From Symbiodinium natans (taxonomy: Eukaryota > Sar > Dinophyceae > Suessiales > Symbiodiniaceae): a stretch of 64,000 nt of DNA. Position 1 is the first letter of the stretch. Every line of letters begins with the position of its first letter. The stretch is taken from NCBI GenBank assembly GCA_905221605.1, contig CAJNDS010002233.1:418501-482500 (forward strand), read 5' to 3'. This document shows, piece after piece, positions 47,024 to 56,668 of the stretch. The notes below the pieces were generated by a model. That model did no database searches, was not told where the DNA came from, and saw nothing but the letters and a program-made list of their open reading frames with translations. Made by a program: the position numbers and the translations under genes.

Positions 47024-49871
47024 ATGATTCAAGGAGAGCTGACGGATCAGGAACTTCTACTACTGTTGGACATCAAGAGTCGCAGAGACGAGCGCGCCGC
47101 GTCAAGAATGGAGACAGCCAGCAAACCATTTGCTCACGGGCGTGGGCTTGTGCAAGCATGGTCGGGAAAGGGCAGGAACCTAAGTAACTGTAAGATGTTT
47201 CCTGCCCAGGTGCCCTGGAGAAGGCGGGCTTCTTGGATCCGCCCAAGTCTCAGCGCTTGGCAGCTTACGCGCGCGCCCTCGAAGAGATTCGTCACTTGGA
47301 ATATCTTGGAATGGACTGTTGCTGGTGCTTCAGCGTCCTTCGATGGAGTTGTGCGTGCGCTGCGTGTGTTTGTGTGATGGACTCACAGACGTGAGGAACT
47401 GACCTAAAAGCGCTTCAAAAGGGCTTGTCTTTGGACAACGCCAGGCCAGGTGATCGCTGGTAGCACACGGAGAACGTGGTGTCGGGGGTGTGTTGTAAAG
47501 ACGCGTCTTGATTTTGCAGGCAGCTGCTGGGGCTTAGCCACAGTGCATCCACAGAAGAGCTTGCCAAGGCCAAGATTTTCCGAGCTGAGGTAGCCATCCG
47601 TAGCCGAGCATGTCAAGATCCCCTCGGAAGGCCTACCGCCGCAAGGCGCGACAGCTTCATCCGGACAGGCGCATCGATGCTAGCAGCTAGCATCCAGGCT
47701 CTAGACATGTCCACACATCGCACATCATCAGACGACATGCCAATCAAGTGGCCTGTCGAGGTGGTTTTGGCTCAAAAGTCTCCCCAGAGTCGTCACAGAG
47801 TCAGAATGACTGTTCCACCCGAGTGCAACGAGGATTGGTTCGATCTGGTGCCGAACCTGCTGTCCAGTGAGGGCTGGGAGGTCGAAATCGAAAGGAACTC
47901 ATCCTCCTTGTCCCACTGCGTCTGTCCTTGGGGGGGTCACATCATCAAGTGCTTGATCTTAGATGTCACAGTGAACAACGCGCCAGAGGATTCTAGCTGC
48001 ATATTCGTTCGGCCAGAGACCCGGGCACGACACCAAGATCGCTGTGGAGATGGCATGGGTCAAGTGCAGTTGCTGGAAATGCTGGCGCCTGGGGAGGCCA
48101 TCATCAAGCGTTTCAATAACTGGGGCTTGCTGCGCCTCTGCACCGTGCTCTTCGGCAAGTTAGCCAAGCCTTATGTGGAGTTCTCCTTCACCACAGGTGA
48201 CGGGGCGTGTGCAGCCTTGCAGAAGGTTTCCCGTGACTACCCCATGCCGGGGGACTGCGCAATTGGCCTCTCTCACTACTCGAATGAGCCGCCGGAAGGT
48301 GTCTCGGCTGCAATTGGGCACGCAAGGCTCCGCACCGGACCCAGCCCATCCATCACCCTTACGGCACTAGCACTGAGACTAGAAAAGCTGCTAGCCACTG
48401 CTTCTTACAGAGCTTTTGTTACGCGTGCGAAGCTTGTGGTATGCTGTGCTTGAGACCTGCTCCCAAAAACGTTTGCCGAGGAATGCTGCATTGTCGTCCA
48501 CAAGAAGACGGAAAGTTCCAAATAGCGGGGATCTTCAGCGTGTCTGAGGACAAGTTTGCCCGCTGGGCCACGACGCACTTCAGGTTGCTTGTGGAGTCTT
48601 GCAGGAGGACGTGCGAGTGGTGGCTAAACCGGCCTGGGATCGAAAAGTTGCGCGAAGTGGATCAACAAGAGTACGTGACCCTGACAATTCAGAGCTGGCA
48701 ACGGGGCTTCCCATTCCTTCCCAGCAAGGGCCAGGAGCCCACCGTTACCATCGTAGCGGGCGAGTCGCTTGGCCTGAGCAGCTGGACACGGTTCGCCCCG
48801 AGTATGGTCGGTGACGAGAAGTTCCGCTTTGCCACGTACATGCAGCTCTTTCTTGACAACTTAGATGTGCCGGTCAGGGCGTATCACACGCTGGATGGGC
48901 GAATGCTTGTGCCCTATCAGTGCGTTGTGATCCGGGAGGAATGGATGAAGATCCGTGCACAGTTTCTTCAAGCTTTCTCCCTTCAGAAGACAGCCTACCG
49001 CCATGCCAACGGAGGAACAACAGCACCCAACGTCCATGACAACTCGAAGCCGCGGTTTGTTCCTCGCAGCTCTGAGACCTTGAGTCGGCGAATTGAGCTG
49101 GCTCAAAAGATGTCGTCTCAGCACCAAGTTGTGGTGAGGCACACATTTGTGGAGGTTGATTCCCAAAAGCCGACAGAAAGGCACACCCGACGACCGAAGA
49201 CAGACTCCACCTTGCACACAAGAGATAATCTTCTCCTTGCGCATTGAATTCTCGCACCACATTGCGGGGGCTCTTTTGAGTGGACCAGGCCGTATGTTTG
49301 CTTGACCACTTCCTGGAGCTGTCTTCTCAGCAACAAGAAACCTCTTAGCCATCGCATCAGATCCATATCCCCACCGACAGTGGGGTCTCTGCATGCTTTC
49401 GCAACACTTGGCCGCACCTGATCGCAGATGCTCTCTTGCCTTGCAAAGCTGGGTAGGAAACAGCCTCGTGCAACCCGCTTGTACAGATCAGCGCTTCCGC
49501 GGGTATTGCATGATACCACTTCTCGTAATGAGAGGTTCTGCCCATTTACAAGAGCCTGTATAGGCCAGGGGGGAGGATCAAGGGCCAACCTTGATGCTTG
49601 TTCCTTGGCACATGGCATCTCAAGCAGAAGTGGGGCCAAGAAGGGCCAAGGAGCTCAACCCCTGCACCGTGAGCATGAGATGATTGCTCAACCTTTGGTG
49701 CAAAAGGGGCCAGCATGAAGTGCCTGAGAAGCTTAGCAGCTTAGCACTTCAAGCCCAGAACGCAGTGGGTGTGCTTCTCTCGCAGGCATGGTGAGACATC
49801 CACCGAAGCATTCCAGGCCCTCCAAGGAGCGTACGAGCTTCTTCTGTCACACAAGGAGACATGGATGAAAC
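47024..49871 (+). CDS. J-domain (DnaJ-like) co-chaperone, multi-exon
   Basis: The J-domain assembles across three exons. 47520-47568 gives QLLGLSHSASTEELAK (helix I). 47631-47668 gives AYRRKARQLHPDR with the invariant HPD (helix II and loop). 49786 onward gives HGETSTEAFQALQGAYELLL and SHKETWMKR (helix III). Joins use GC-AG introns 47569-47630 (62 nt) and 47669-49785 (2117 nt); both restore the frame exactly. HPD stimulates Hsp70 ATPase. Probable upstream exons: 47024-47171 (ELTDQELLLLLDIKSRRDER) and 47210-about 47316 (GALEKAGFLDPPKSQRLAAY), joined by a 38-nt GC-AG intron. Downstream, 50391-50468 encodes an acidic tail (DQSDQSEEEDETGG) with a GTAAGT donor and may belong. The compartment cannot be told. 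The large intron holds another coding stretch on the same strand. Confidence 0.66.
47520..47568 (+). CDS. Exon: J-domain helix I
   Basis: After ATTTTGCAG (47519). Encodes QLLGLSHSASTEELAK. Followed by intron GCCAAG...GGAAG with the same six bases AAGGCC spanning both boundaries. Confidence 0.7.
47631..47668 (+). CDS. Exon: J-domain HPD segment
   Basis: Encodes AYRRKARQLHPD and the first two bases of Arg. Reading on past 47668 gives RRIDASS and a stop. The GC donor (GCGCAT) at 47669 joined to 49786 restores the rest of the domain. Confidence 0.72.
47677..48453 (+). CDS. ORF A inside the J-domain intron
   Basis: 258 codons, ATG to TGA, balanced amino-acid composition. Segments include WPVEVVLAQKSPQSRHRVRM, CVCPWGGHIIKCLILDVTV and FGKLAKPYVEFSFTTGDGAC. 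No family recognised; no RT, transposase or nuclease motif seen. Its last 13 bases overlap the start of ORF B in another frame, so both may once have been one gene interrupted by a frameshift or an unrecognised intron. It lies entirely inside the 2.1-kb intron that splits the J-domain, on the same strand. Confidence 0.55.
   Translation: MLAASIQALDMSTHRTSSDDMPIKWPVEVVLAQKSPQSRHRVRMTVPPECNEDWFDLVPNLLSSEGWEVEIERNSSSLSHCVCPWGGHIIKCLILDVTVNNAPEDSSCIFVRPETRARHQDRCGDGMGQVQLLEMLAPGEAIIKRFNNWGLLRLCTVLFGKLAKPYVEFSFTTGDGACAALQKVSRDYPMPGDCAIGLSHYSNEPPEGVSAAIGHARLRTGPSPSITLTALALRLEKLLATASYRAFVTRAKLVVCCA
48441..49247 (+). CDS. ORF B inside the J-domain intron
   Basis: 268 codons, ATG to TGA. Starts MLCLRPAPKNVCRGMLHCRP; the middle has KFARWATTHFRLLVESCRRT and FATYMQLFLDNLDVPVRAYH; the C-terminus is basic and polar. 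Overlaps ORF A by 13 bases (+1 relative frame). Amino-acid use is that of a folded protein. Not recognised. Ends about 540 bases before the J-domain's third exon. Confidence 0.55.
   Translation: MLCLRPAPKNVCRGMLHCRPQEDGKFQIAGIFSVSEDKFARWATTHFRLLVESCRRTCEWWLNRPGIEKLREVDQQEYVTLTIQSWQRGFPFLPSKGQEPTVTIVAGESLGLSSWTRFAPSMVGDEKFRFATYMQLFLDNLDVPVRAYHTLDGRMLVPYQCVVIREEWMKIRAQFLQAFSLQKTAYRHANGGTTAPNVHDNSKPRFVPRSSETLSRRIELAQKMSSQHQVVVRHTFVEVDSQKPTERHTRRPKTDSTLHTRDNLLLAH
49786..49871 (+). CDS. Exon: J-domain helix III
   Basis: After CTCTCGCAG (49785). Encodes HGETSTEAFQALQGAYELLL then SHKETWMKR, the canonical 'F..i..AY.vL' helix. The 3' edge is estimated. Confidence 0.65.
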
Positions 49872-50390
49872 GAAGTTGTCATGTCATTGCCTTTGCGTGT
49901 GGCTTGGGGATACAGTAGCCTGGTGAGTTTCTTCATTGAAGCTGATCAAGAGAGAGCCTTTTTCAAAAGCCCAATTTCGCGCACAAAGGATGGCATCTCA
50001 CGGGCTTCTCAAGTTGATGTGGTTCCAAAGATTGGTCCTGGAGAGACGGTGGTGCGGGGCGTGGAGTTCAAGCATCTCGGCCGCTGATGTGCCTGAAGTT
50101 CGAATGCCGCTTCGTTTCACTCGCATAAGGCTTCCAAAGAAGTCCAATGCCGGCGAACTGGCACTACAAGCGGATCTCACTCTTCGTACTGCTCAGGCTG
50201 CCCACCGAATGGTCCCCGCTTGCCTGCTGCTCACACATCTCCCACACTCAGCCTGCAAGGGCTTTGCTGACATGCAGCTCCTGATGCGCAAGCCGACTTC
50301 ACGAGCTGCCCGAGCGCACACTTTGCCGGGCCGCAGGAGCTCATCAGGTAGAACGGAATGACCTACGACTGAGACATCCTTGTTGCACAG

Positions 50391-50468
50391 GACTTTGGCA
50401 TCTGTGCCCGAAGTTGACCCAAGCTCAGATCAGAGCGATCAGAGCGAGGAGGAGGACGAGACAGGCGG
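50391..50468 (+). CDS. Acidic exon
   Basis: Between TTGCACAG and GTAAGTG. Frame reads TLASVPEVDPSSDQSDQSEE EDETGG (two parts). Strong splice sites on both sides. Likely a disordered acidic segment of the J-domain gene or of the next gene. Confidence 0.5.
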
Positions 50469-50659
50469 GTAAGTGTCCATATCATGTCGCTACGCTGCCT
50501 CTGACGTGGACTCATGGCATTTCAGGGCGAAATGCGTAGAGTCTTCCACGGCCACACTTATCTTTCGCTTCGGGATTGTACTTCGCCTTGGCATGCGAAG
50601 CCTAGGCTAGAGTTTTTTGGGGCTGTAGGTTATACAGGGCATGTGGGAAGAAAAGGGGC

Positions 50660-51671
50660 ATGTGGGAAGATAATGCGTATCATCGGTGTAGACATCCGCA
50701 ATCAGTGCAAATGCGGCGGTTTCAGGTGAGCCGGAGAAACCCAGCGGTGGTGCATGGCGTGCCAGCAGTCGCCACGGGCGAAGCCGTCTGGTGCTGCACT
50801 GTGCAGGCGGAGATGTTCACATTCTTGATGTTTGCAGATGCTCTCTTACTTGTGTGTCCGCTTCATGCGGCACCACGCAGATATCCCACGTCGGCAGGCA
50901 CAGTGCGCGATACCGGGGAGTCAGCCGCCAGGGTTGGGATACAAGCTGCAGGAACGCAGGCGCAGGCGGGACTTGAAAGAATAGAAAGACTCACCGGAAG
51001 CACTGCGAGAGCCGTGAGTGGTGGTTGGCGAATGCTTGTGTTGCGGAAGAGGAGGAAGCAGAATCGAGGTCGCAAGGTAGATGACACGCGCGATGCCGTA
51101 AGTATCTGTAAGTGCTATTCCGTACTCTGTCGTGATGCTTCAGAGAACAGCATAGGGCCTATAGTACAGGTGCGTTGTCGCGTTTGTGCCTCCTCGTGGG
51201 AGGTGATGCCTCTGCTGAATGCGGTCTTGGACGTTTGCGGCTCCATGCCCGAGGAGCTGTTTGGTGGCGTCATCAGGGATGCCGACAAGTGCTTGTCGCA
51301 GCACCTCGCCGGACAAGAGAAGCTCAGATATTCACATGTGCTGTGTTTAAATGTGCTGACGTGTGTGACGTGCGAGATGCATCGGCAGGATGAATTCAGC
51401 AATCGCGCTGGGAAACGAAGCTTGCTCAATGGGCTGGGAGGCAAGCAGCAAAGCCATGCAGTACTCGGACCTCGGCGCCGTTCACTGCATATACTGCATA
51501 GGGCACAGAGTACCTTCCTGTATCTTGCTAAAAAGCCACATTCGCTGCTTGCACAAGAGGACAGCGAAGCCTTCTGGGAGCCCCAGGGCGAGTCTGGCAA
51601 GACCTTGGGCCACGAGGCTCGAGAGCTTTTGCACCAGCTGAGCAAAGCACGCGAGAACACAACGAGGGCAT
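50660..51671 (+). CDS. Unrecognised long ORF, probably several exons
   Basis: A frame of 338 codons with exon-like parts: EVMPLLNAVLDVCGSMPEEL, GGVIRDADKCLSQHLAGQEK and the 3' end EARELLHQLSKARENTTRAW, followed by a perfect GTAAGT at 51672. Early parts are less protein-like, so introns without stops are likely. No domain recognised. The next exon may be the one at 51928. Confidence 0.4.
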
Positions 51672-51689
51672 GGTAAGTTCAGTGCTTTG

Positions 51690-51910
51690 TTGGTGTATCC
51701 TTCCGGTCTCTCCTTTGTCCTCGTCTCTGCTCTCTCTTCTTTAGTTTAGTTTTGCTGTCTTCTCATGCTTTGCATGTCCCTCTGCCCGCCTTTTGATTTT
51801 TCTACATCTCTCTCCTTCTTCTCTCGCTCTCGGTCTGTCTCTCTCTCTCTCTCGCTCTGTTTCTCTTGTGTTTCTGTTCCTGTGTCTTTGGCTGTTCCAC
51901 CCCTCCCTCT
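51690..51910 (+). repeat. Pyrimidine-rich tract in presumed intron
   Basis: About 220 bases strongly enriched in C and T on +, with (CT)9 at 51838-51856. Follows the 51672 donor and precedes the exon starting near 51928. Third such tract on the same strand. Confidence 0.75.
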
Positions 51911-51927
51911 GACTTCACCTGCGGGAG

Positions 51928-52404
51928 GTCATGGAGCTGGCAAGCCAGGCCGCCTTGAACAGCGCTGCCGCGGTTATGGTGCTCAGTGACGGCTTCGAGG
52001 CATTGATGAGGGCACCTCATGGGGCACCTCATGGGGCACTTCAGGGGGCACCTCAGGGGGGGCACTTTGCGGAGCACTTTGTTTTGGGGGTGGCAGTTTT
52101 CCCGGACTGCAGTGCTGATGTTTTGGATGATGCTTCTTTGACTGAGGAGCTAAGTAGTTTTCAGGCTGGCTGCGAGTCGTTGCCATCGTGTGAAGACACA
52201 TGCATGACAACCTGTTCTAATGGTGATGATGATCAGCAAGGGGCCCACCTTCCCGCAGTGGCCTCGGTGGCCCTCAACGCAGCCCCGTCAGGCTGCGAAG
52301 CGTCTCGCGGCCTCGCTGAACCAAGCACTGAATGTGAGAGCAAAGATGCAAGGCACCTCGCCCTGGCATCTTTCGGGACGGGACAACGCACGGCAGAATA
52401 CTAG
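51928..52404 (+). CDS. Unrecognised exon, acidic, with GAPHG repeat
   Basis: After CTGCGGGAG the frame reads VMELASQAALNSAAAVMVLS, then MRAPHGAPHGALQGAPQGG from a 12-base repeat at 52009-52068, then an acidic Ser/Cys-rich part (SCEDTCMTTCSNGDDDQQG). Continuation of the gene ending at 51671 is likely on position. No family recognised. Confidence 0.4.
   Translation, partial: VMELASQAALNSAAAVMVLSDGFEALMRAPHGAPHGALQGAPQGGHFAEHFVLGVAVFPDCSADVLDDASLTEELSSFQAGCESLPSCEDTCMTTCSNGDDDQQGAHLPAVASVALNAAPSGCEASRGLAEPSTECESKDARHLALASFGTGQRTAEY
52009..52068 (+). repeat. 12-bp GGGGCACCTCAT minisatellite in coding frame
   Basis: Five diverged units of GGGGCACCTCA(T/G) or GGGGCACTTCAG. Period divisible by three, so the frame is kept. 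Confidence 0.8.
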
Positions 52405-52439
52405 GGCGTCATGCAAACATGAACATGAAAAGCATGCAT

Positions 52440-52852
52440 GTGTGGCTGGCAACCAAGGTGACGAAACCGGGGCAGGTTGCAAACCCAAGGTGCGGAGGTT
52501 TAAAGATCAGCTGGGCGAGTGTGCGCGCAAAGATTCCGGGAGCCCTTCTGTGGGCCTTGTCCCAAACCAGGAGAAGCCGGAGTCCGAAAGGAAGCTCACG
52601 GACGCTGAGCGGCGCGGTCGGTTGCAGCGCGCGGCCGGCGACATCTTCGCGTCGAACCTGGCCGCTCCCCTCAGAAGCTCAGAAGTCTCCAGGTGTAAGG
52701 CTTGTAAGAGCCGCAGTAGTAGTCACGAGTTGTCTCAGGAGATGCTTCAGTGGCAAGAGGAGCTCCGTGAAGCGGTTCTTTGCCGACCACATCTCTTGGA
52801 CCCAGCTCCCTGGACATTGGCCAGCGACATGTGCAGTTTTTTCACGAGATGA
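52440..52852 (+). CDS. Unrecognised exon(s), charged helical
   Basis: Plus frame with NQEKPESERKLTDAERRGRL, AAGDIFASNLAAPLRSSEV and SQEMLQWQEELREAVLCRPH, to TGA at 52850-52852. Hydrophilic and helical. More natural than the two other plus frames. Probably downstream exons of the same gene. Confidence 0.35.
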
Positions 52853-53518
52853 GTACCCGATACTACCCGATAATTTCAGCCAGAAATTAATAGGACTGAT
52901 AGGATGCATGATGGTGCCATGCCGCATCCAGACGTGGGAACTTCAGATCTGGACCTCCCGATTGTTGCGGATGGCGGCCTTGGGGCCAGGTTCAGAATCT
53001 CCCGAAGTGACTTTCCATGCGCTCACAGAGAGCACGTCCAAAAAACACACTCCATCTCGCAAGGAGTCACAAAGCTGATTCGATGTTTCGCCTTTGCATC
53101 GTTCGTGAGAGTATGTGGCCTTGAGCTATGTACCCGTCCTCTACGAGTTCGCATCAGATGCAGAATTCAAGCTCCAGTGCACCCGAATAGGAGGTCGACA
53201 TCGAGTGTTTTCTTGTCGGCGGCAACTTAACATGTTTCGGTTTCGAGAAATGAGCTCCAAAGTTTGGAATATCAAAGAGTTCGGAAAGCGGTGTGCCCGA
53301 CCGAAACAATGTCAACGTTGCGCTGCGCTCTCTCTAAGGGTCAAAGACGAAACAAAAGTACTGGTGGCGTTCTTAGAATACGGAAGGCCAGTACGTAACA
53401 GCCGAGGTGTCTGTCTGGGAGAAGGAGGCCCTGTTCTGCATGGCTTCGGAGGTCAGTCCTTGCATTTTGTGCCTGTGCACAAGACCAAGCACATGACATT
53501 GCTGAGTAACTGGGGCAG

Positions 53519-53605
53519 GTGCTGGAAGGACTTCAAGAGCGGTTGGCTGAAATCGAGGTGGATGAGGGCATGGAACCCTTGGAGGACAGACACGTTGGCA
53601 TCTAG
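53519..53605 (+). CDS. Terminal exon of an unidentified gene
   Basis: After GGGGCAG, 28 codons VLEGLQERLAEIEVDEGMEP LEDRHVGI to TAG at 53603-53605. Acidic, helical C-terminus. Preceding exons may be in 53115-53460 (LYEFASDAEFKLQCTRIGG). Confidence 0.4.
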   Translation: MLEGLQERLAEIEVDEGMEPLEDRHVGI

Positions 53606-53734
53606 CCGTTAAACATCAGCTTCAGCATCGCTGTACCATATGACTGCTGGTGAGGCCGTGTTATCCGTGACCTTCGCGGCCGCTGCTTTCCGCCGTGTAG
53701 CCTCGCCACCATCCATCGAGGCCCAGGGACATGA

Positions 53735-53919
53735 TGGTTTTCGAAATTATTCGGGGTACCTTGTTGAGTCTTTGGTTCCGGCAGATATCGCGTAGAGCCC
53801 GGATGCAAAAAGGGGTACCTTATTGGGGTCAAAAAGGGGGTACCTTATCGGGGTCCTTGTTATACGCGGACCCTACTATTTGGCGATCTACATTGTGGTT
53901 CCCTATTTTCGTAAATCCC
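53735..53919. mobile_element. Palindromic repeat element, family of 8.1 kb
   Basis: Ends GGTTTTCGAAATTATTCGGGG and CCCTATTTTCGTAAATCCC are rough inverted repeats. The right half (GGGGTCCTTGTTATACG ... CCTACTATTTGGCGATCTACAT) aligns with 8154-8194. GGGGTACCTT occurs three times in the left half. CATGATG flanks both sides (53730-53736 and about 53930-53936), a possible 7-base duplication, although the element edges would then not match exactly. Confidence 0.55.
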
Positions 53920-53950
53920 AATATGGAGCCATGATGAGCGTGAGACATGT

Positions 53951-54027
53951 GGGTAGTGATGGGTAGTGATGGGTAGTGATGGGTAGTGATGGGTAGTGAT
54001 GGGTAGTGATGGGTAGTGATGGGTAGT
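53951..54027 (+). repeat. GGGTAGTGAT tandem repeat
   Basis: Seven exact 10-base units and a partial eighth. Lies a few bases after the palindromic element. Confidence 0.95.
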
Positions 54028-54029
54028 CG

Positions 54030-55330
54030 TGGGGTCGATGATTATCGACTTCAGGCTCGCCTGCTTCGACTGGCCGCGCTCGTTCACGCTGCGCTGCTTG
54101 GCAAGATGCTGGAGGACCGCTCGGCCGCAAGCAAACACTTTGGCAAGACCGTGTGCCGACTTCGCCCCTCGTGGTTGCAGGAGTTCTTCAGCACATGCCT
54201 GAGCGATCTAGGCTGGGACTAGCTTACAGTGACCCCAAGCTGAGAACTGATGAGAACTGCGTTTGACATCGCTTCTGTGAGGCAGCCGCGGCCACTCCGC
54301 ACGCACCGTCGAGCTGTTGCGGCGCCGCTGCCACGCTGCCTTAGCTGAGCTCAAATGGCTTCAGGCAAAGGGCAAACACATGCAAACACAGAATGTCGAG
54401 GGATGTTCTGTGGGAAGACGTCATGACGGTTGGATGTCAAGCTCAGTCGAACTTTGTCCTGCAGGTTGATGGGCCAGTGCAGATCCACATGGATGAATGT
54501 GTCACGTAGGTTCAGCGGATTCGTTGGTTTGTTGTTTGACTAGTTATCGACGCCAGTGCGTTTGTGCTGTGGCCACGCCGGATTGGGCCTGTGGCTAAAA
54601 ATTTGCGGAGAAACCCTGCAGATATTATTCTTCCTGCTGCATCAGTTCGTGGACGCTCCACAGATAGTTCCTCATTGCTTGGTGTACCCTCTTGCAACTG
54701 CTCAGTGCGCTATGCATGGCATCGGTGTGATGAGATCGTCCACGAATGATGCTGCAGACCAATTAAGGTTGCTGCTCAAGCAGCAAATTCAGAGTGCACA
54801 GGTGTTCTCACATAGGGAAGACATCCCATTTAAGGGCCACTGTTGAGAACCTGCATGCCTGACGAGAGCTGTCCACGCCTCGAAAATCCAGCATGTGTGT
54901 CGTGTAGAAGCCATTGCCAGTATGAGTCAAGCAAGCTCCGGCAGTGTCATCGTCGACTTCCCTGCAGCAAGCTGCAGCGTTGCAATGTGTTGCAGTAGCT
55001 GCTGAAGCTGCAGGGTATGTCCTCAGGATAACTGGCCCATCGTTGCTCGTACCGCCCACGAGATAGCAGAATCCATAGGTCCATGGGCCTTAGAACACGA
55101 GAACACCACATATCACACTTGGGACTTGAAACACACATATCCCACCATGGATGTCTTGAGCAGATGGGTGCTGGCCTCGAGCCTTTGCCTGCAGCACCGC
55201 TTCCTGGCTGTGCCACGCTGGGGGCAGCCCCTCTGGCCTTTGCTGCCGCTCAAGACGAGTTGCATCTCGGCCGCTGGGTTTTTTGGAGCCCCTTTGTGTG
55301 TCTTGCATCCGCTGTCCTTTTTGCAGGGTC
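54030..55330. other. No recognised gene
   Basis: A short helical frame (54040-54222: HAALLGKMLEDRSAASKHFG) and other small frames. Nothing assigned. Confidence 0.4.
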
Positions 55331-55531
55331 CGAAAGCTGGAGCAGATCGACCTGGCCAAGAGCTTGACGCAGCAGGCTGCCAGGCGAGCGCGACTACAGG
55401 CAGTCCCTGCATTTCCAGTTTGCAGCTTGCGTGTGACTGCATGTGGGCTTTCATGAAGTTGAGCTGGGTGCAGGCGGCGCTTCTGCTGGAGCTCTTTTTG
55501 CACAAGGGGCCATTGGCACGAGGCGCTTTAG

Positions 55532-56668
55532 GGGAGCCGAACAACAGCGTGTGCTTCTCGGGAGGAGCTTCTGCAGCTGCCTGAGCTGGCGCATGCGCTG
55601 GGCCTCGCTGTGGGCCTGCGCGCCTCGCGGCGCTTCGCCACCTCAGCCCGGAGCCACGGAGCGAGCTCCGAACTCAGAACTCAGAGATCCACAGTCTGCC
55701 AGACGTGCGTTGCGCGTGACCACGAGTGCCGAGTGCCACGAGGCATGCGGCAAATGCTGCCTCGACTTTGTGAAGAGGTGCAGCCTCAATTCTTCGTGGT
55801 CGGTGGGTGCGTGGCAGGAACTGAGCTTTCCTGCCTGCAGCACTATGACCCATCACAAAACGTATGGGATGTCAGACAGCCCATGCCCACGGAGAGGCGT
55901 TGGTGCAGTGGTGCGCATTGCTTGGGGAAAATCTACGTCATCGGGGGCCAACAGGAGGGACACGTGCTAGGGACTGTCGAGCGATACGATGTCGAGATGG
56001 GTTTTTGGGAGCCTGTTCCCGACATGCCGACTGCCAGGGAGGCCTGTGGGGTGGCCTCGTGCGGGTCTTTCTTGTATGTCCTCGGCGGCTGCGAGCATGA
56101 TGAGGCTTTGTCGGTGACCGAGCGATTGACAGTCGACGAGACCGTGTTGTGGTGGGAGTGCTTGGAAGATATGCCATGCAGTCGTGATGCCTGCGCTGCA
56201 GCTTCACTGACTGATCGACTCGTTGTGGTCGGTGGTCGATGTCGAGATTTCCTTTCCTCCGCCGACATGTTGCACGTAGAATCCGGCCGTTGGTCTCCGC
56301 TTCCGCCGATGCCTACACCTCGTCTGGGCTGCTCAGCGGCAGCTGTTGGTAGATCAGTCTTTGTTTTTGGCGGTCATGCAGGTAGAGGTAGGGCACTTGC
56401 AGCCGTCGAGCGACTGGACACAGCAGCTTTTATCTGGGAAGCTGTTGCGGACATGCCAACACCACGACTTGGCTGCGTGAGTCTCTGCCACAAACCCGTC
56501 GCGAACACACTCAGCATTTATGTCTTCGGTGGTCACAATGGCCACGGAGCCATAGCGACTGCAGAATGTTTGGATGTTACTGGCAGCGGAGATGTTCTCG
56601 GTTGGAGGATGCTGCCCTCCCTGCCAACACCGTCTTACGCGTGTGCTGGGGGCGTTTCACTCTGTTAG
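55532..56668 (+). CDS. Kelch-repeat beta-propeller protein
   Basis: Begins after CTTTAG with REELLQLPELAHALGLA, then six Kelch blades from about 55790: FFVVGG, IYVIGG, LYVLGG, LVVVGG, VFVFGG, IYVFGG, each followed at about 20 residues by a conserved Y/L ... W (NVWDVRQPMP, GFWEPVPDMP, LWWECLEDMP, GRWSPLPPMP, FIWEAVADMP, LGWRMLPSLP). This is a complete six-bladed propeller of the Kelch type, normally a protein-interaction platform, often an adaptor for Cullin-3 ligases; no BTB or F-box is seen in the part modelled. Internal ATG at 55745 gives a 307-residue propeller-only form. Likely upstream exons at 55329-55397 (VRKLEQIDLAKSLTQQAARR). Stop TAG 56666-56668. Confidence 0.88.
   Translation, partial: GSRTTACASREELLQLPELAHALGLAVGLRASRRFATSARSHGASSELRTQRSTVCQTCVARDHECRVPRGMRQMLPRLCEEVQPQFFVVGGCVAGTELSCLQHYDPSQNVWDVRQPMPTERRWCSGAHCLGKIYVIGGQQEGHVLGTVERYDVEMGFWEPVPDMPTAREACGVASCGSFLYVLGGCEHDEALSVTERLTVDETVLWWECLEDMPCSRDACAAASLTDRLVVVGGRCRDFLSSADMLHVESGRWSPLPPMPTPRLGCSAAAVGRSVFVFGGHAGRGRALAAVERLDTAAFIWEAVADMPTPRLGCVSLCHKPVANTLSIYVFGGHNGHGAIATAECLDVTGSGDVLGWRMLPSLPTPSYACAGGVSLC

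Noticed and set aside
47764-47774. TTTTGGCTCAA, resembling the end of the dinoflagellate spliced leader
   Set aside because: Only 11 bases match, the rest of the leader is absent, and it lies inside ORF A.
49118-49639. Minus-strand ORFs opposite ORF B
   Set aside because: Ordinary antisense frames; no splice context or domain.
53951-54027. CRISPR-like array
   Set aside because: Units are contiguous 10-mers without spacers; simple tandem repeat in a eukaryotic genome.
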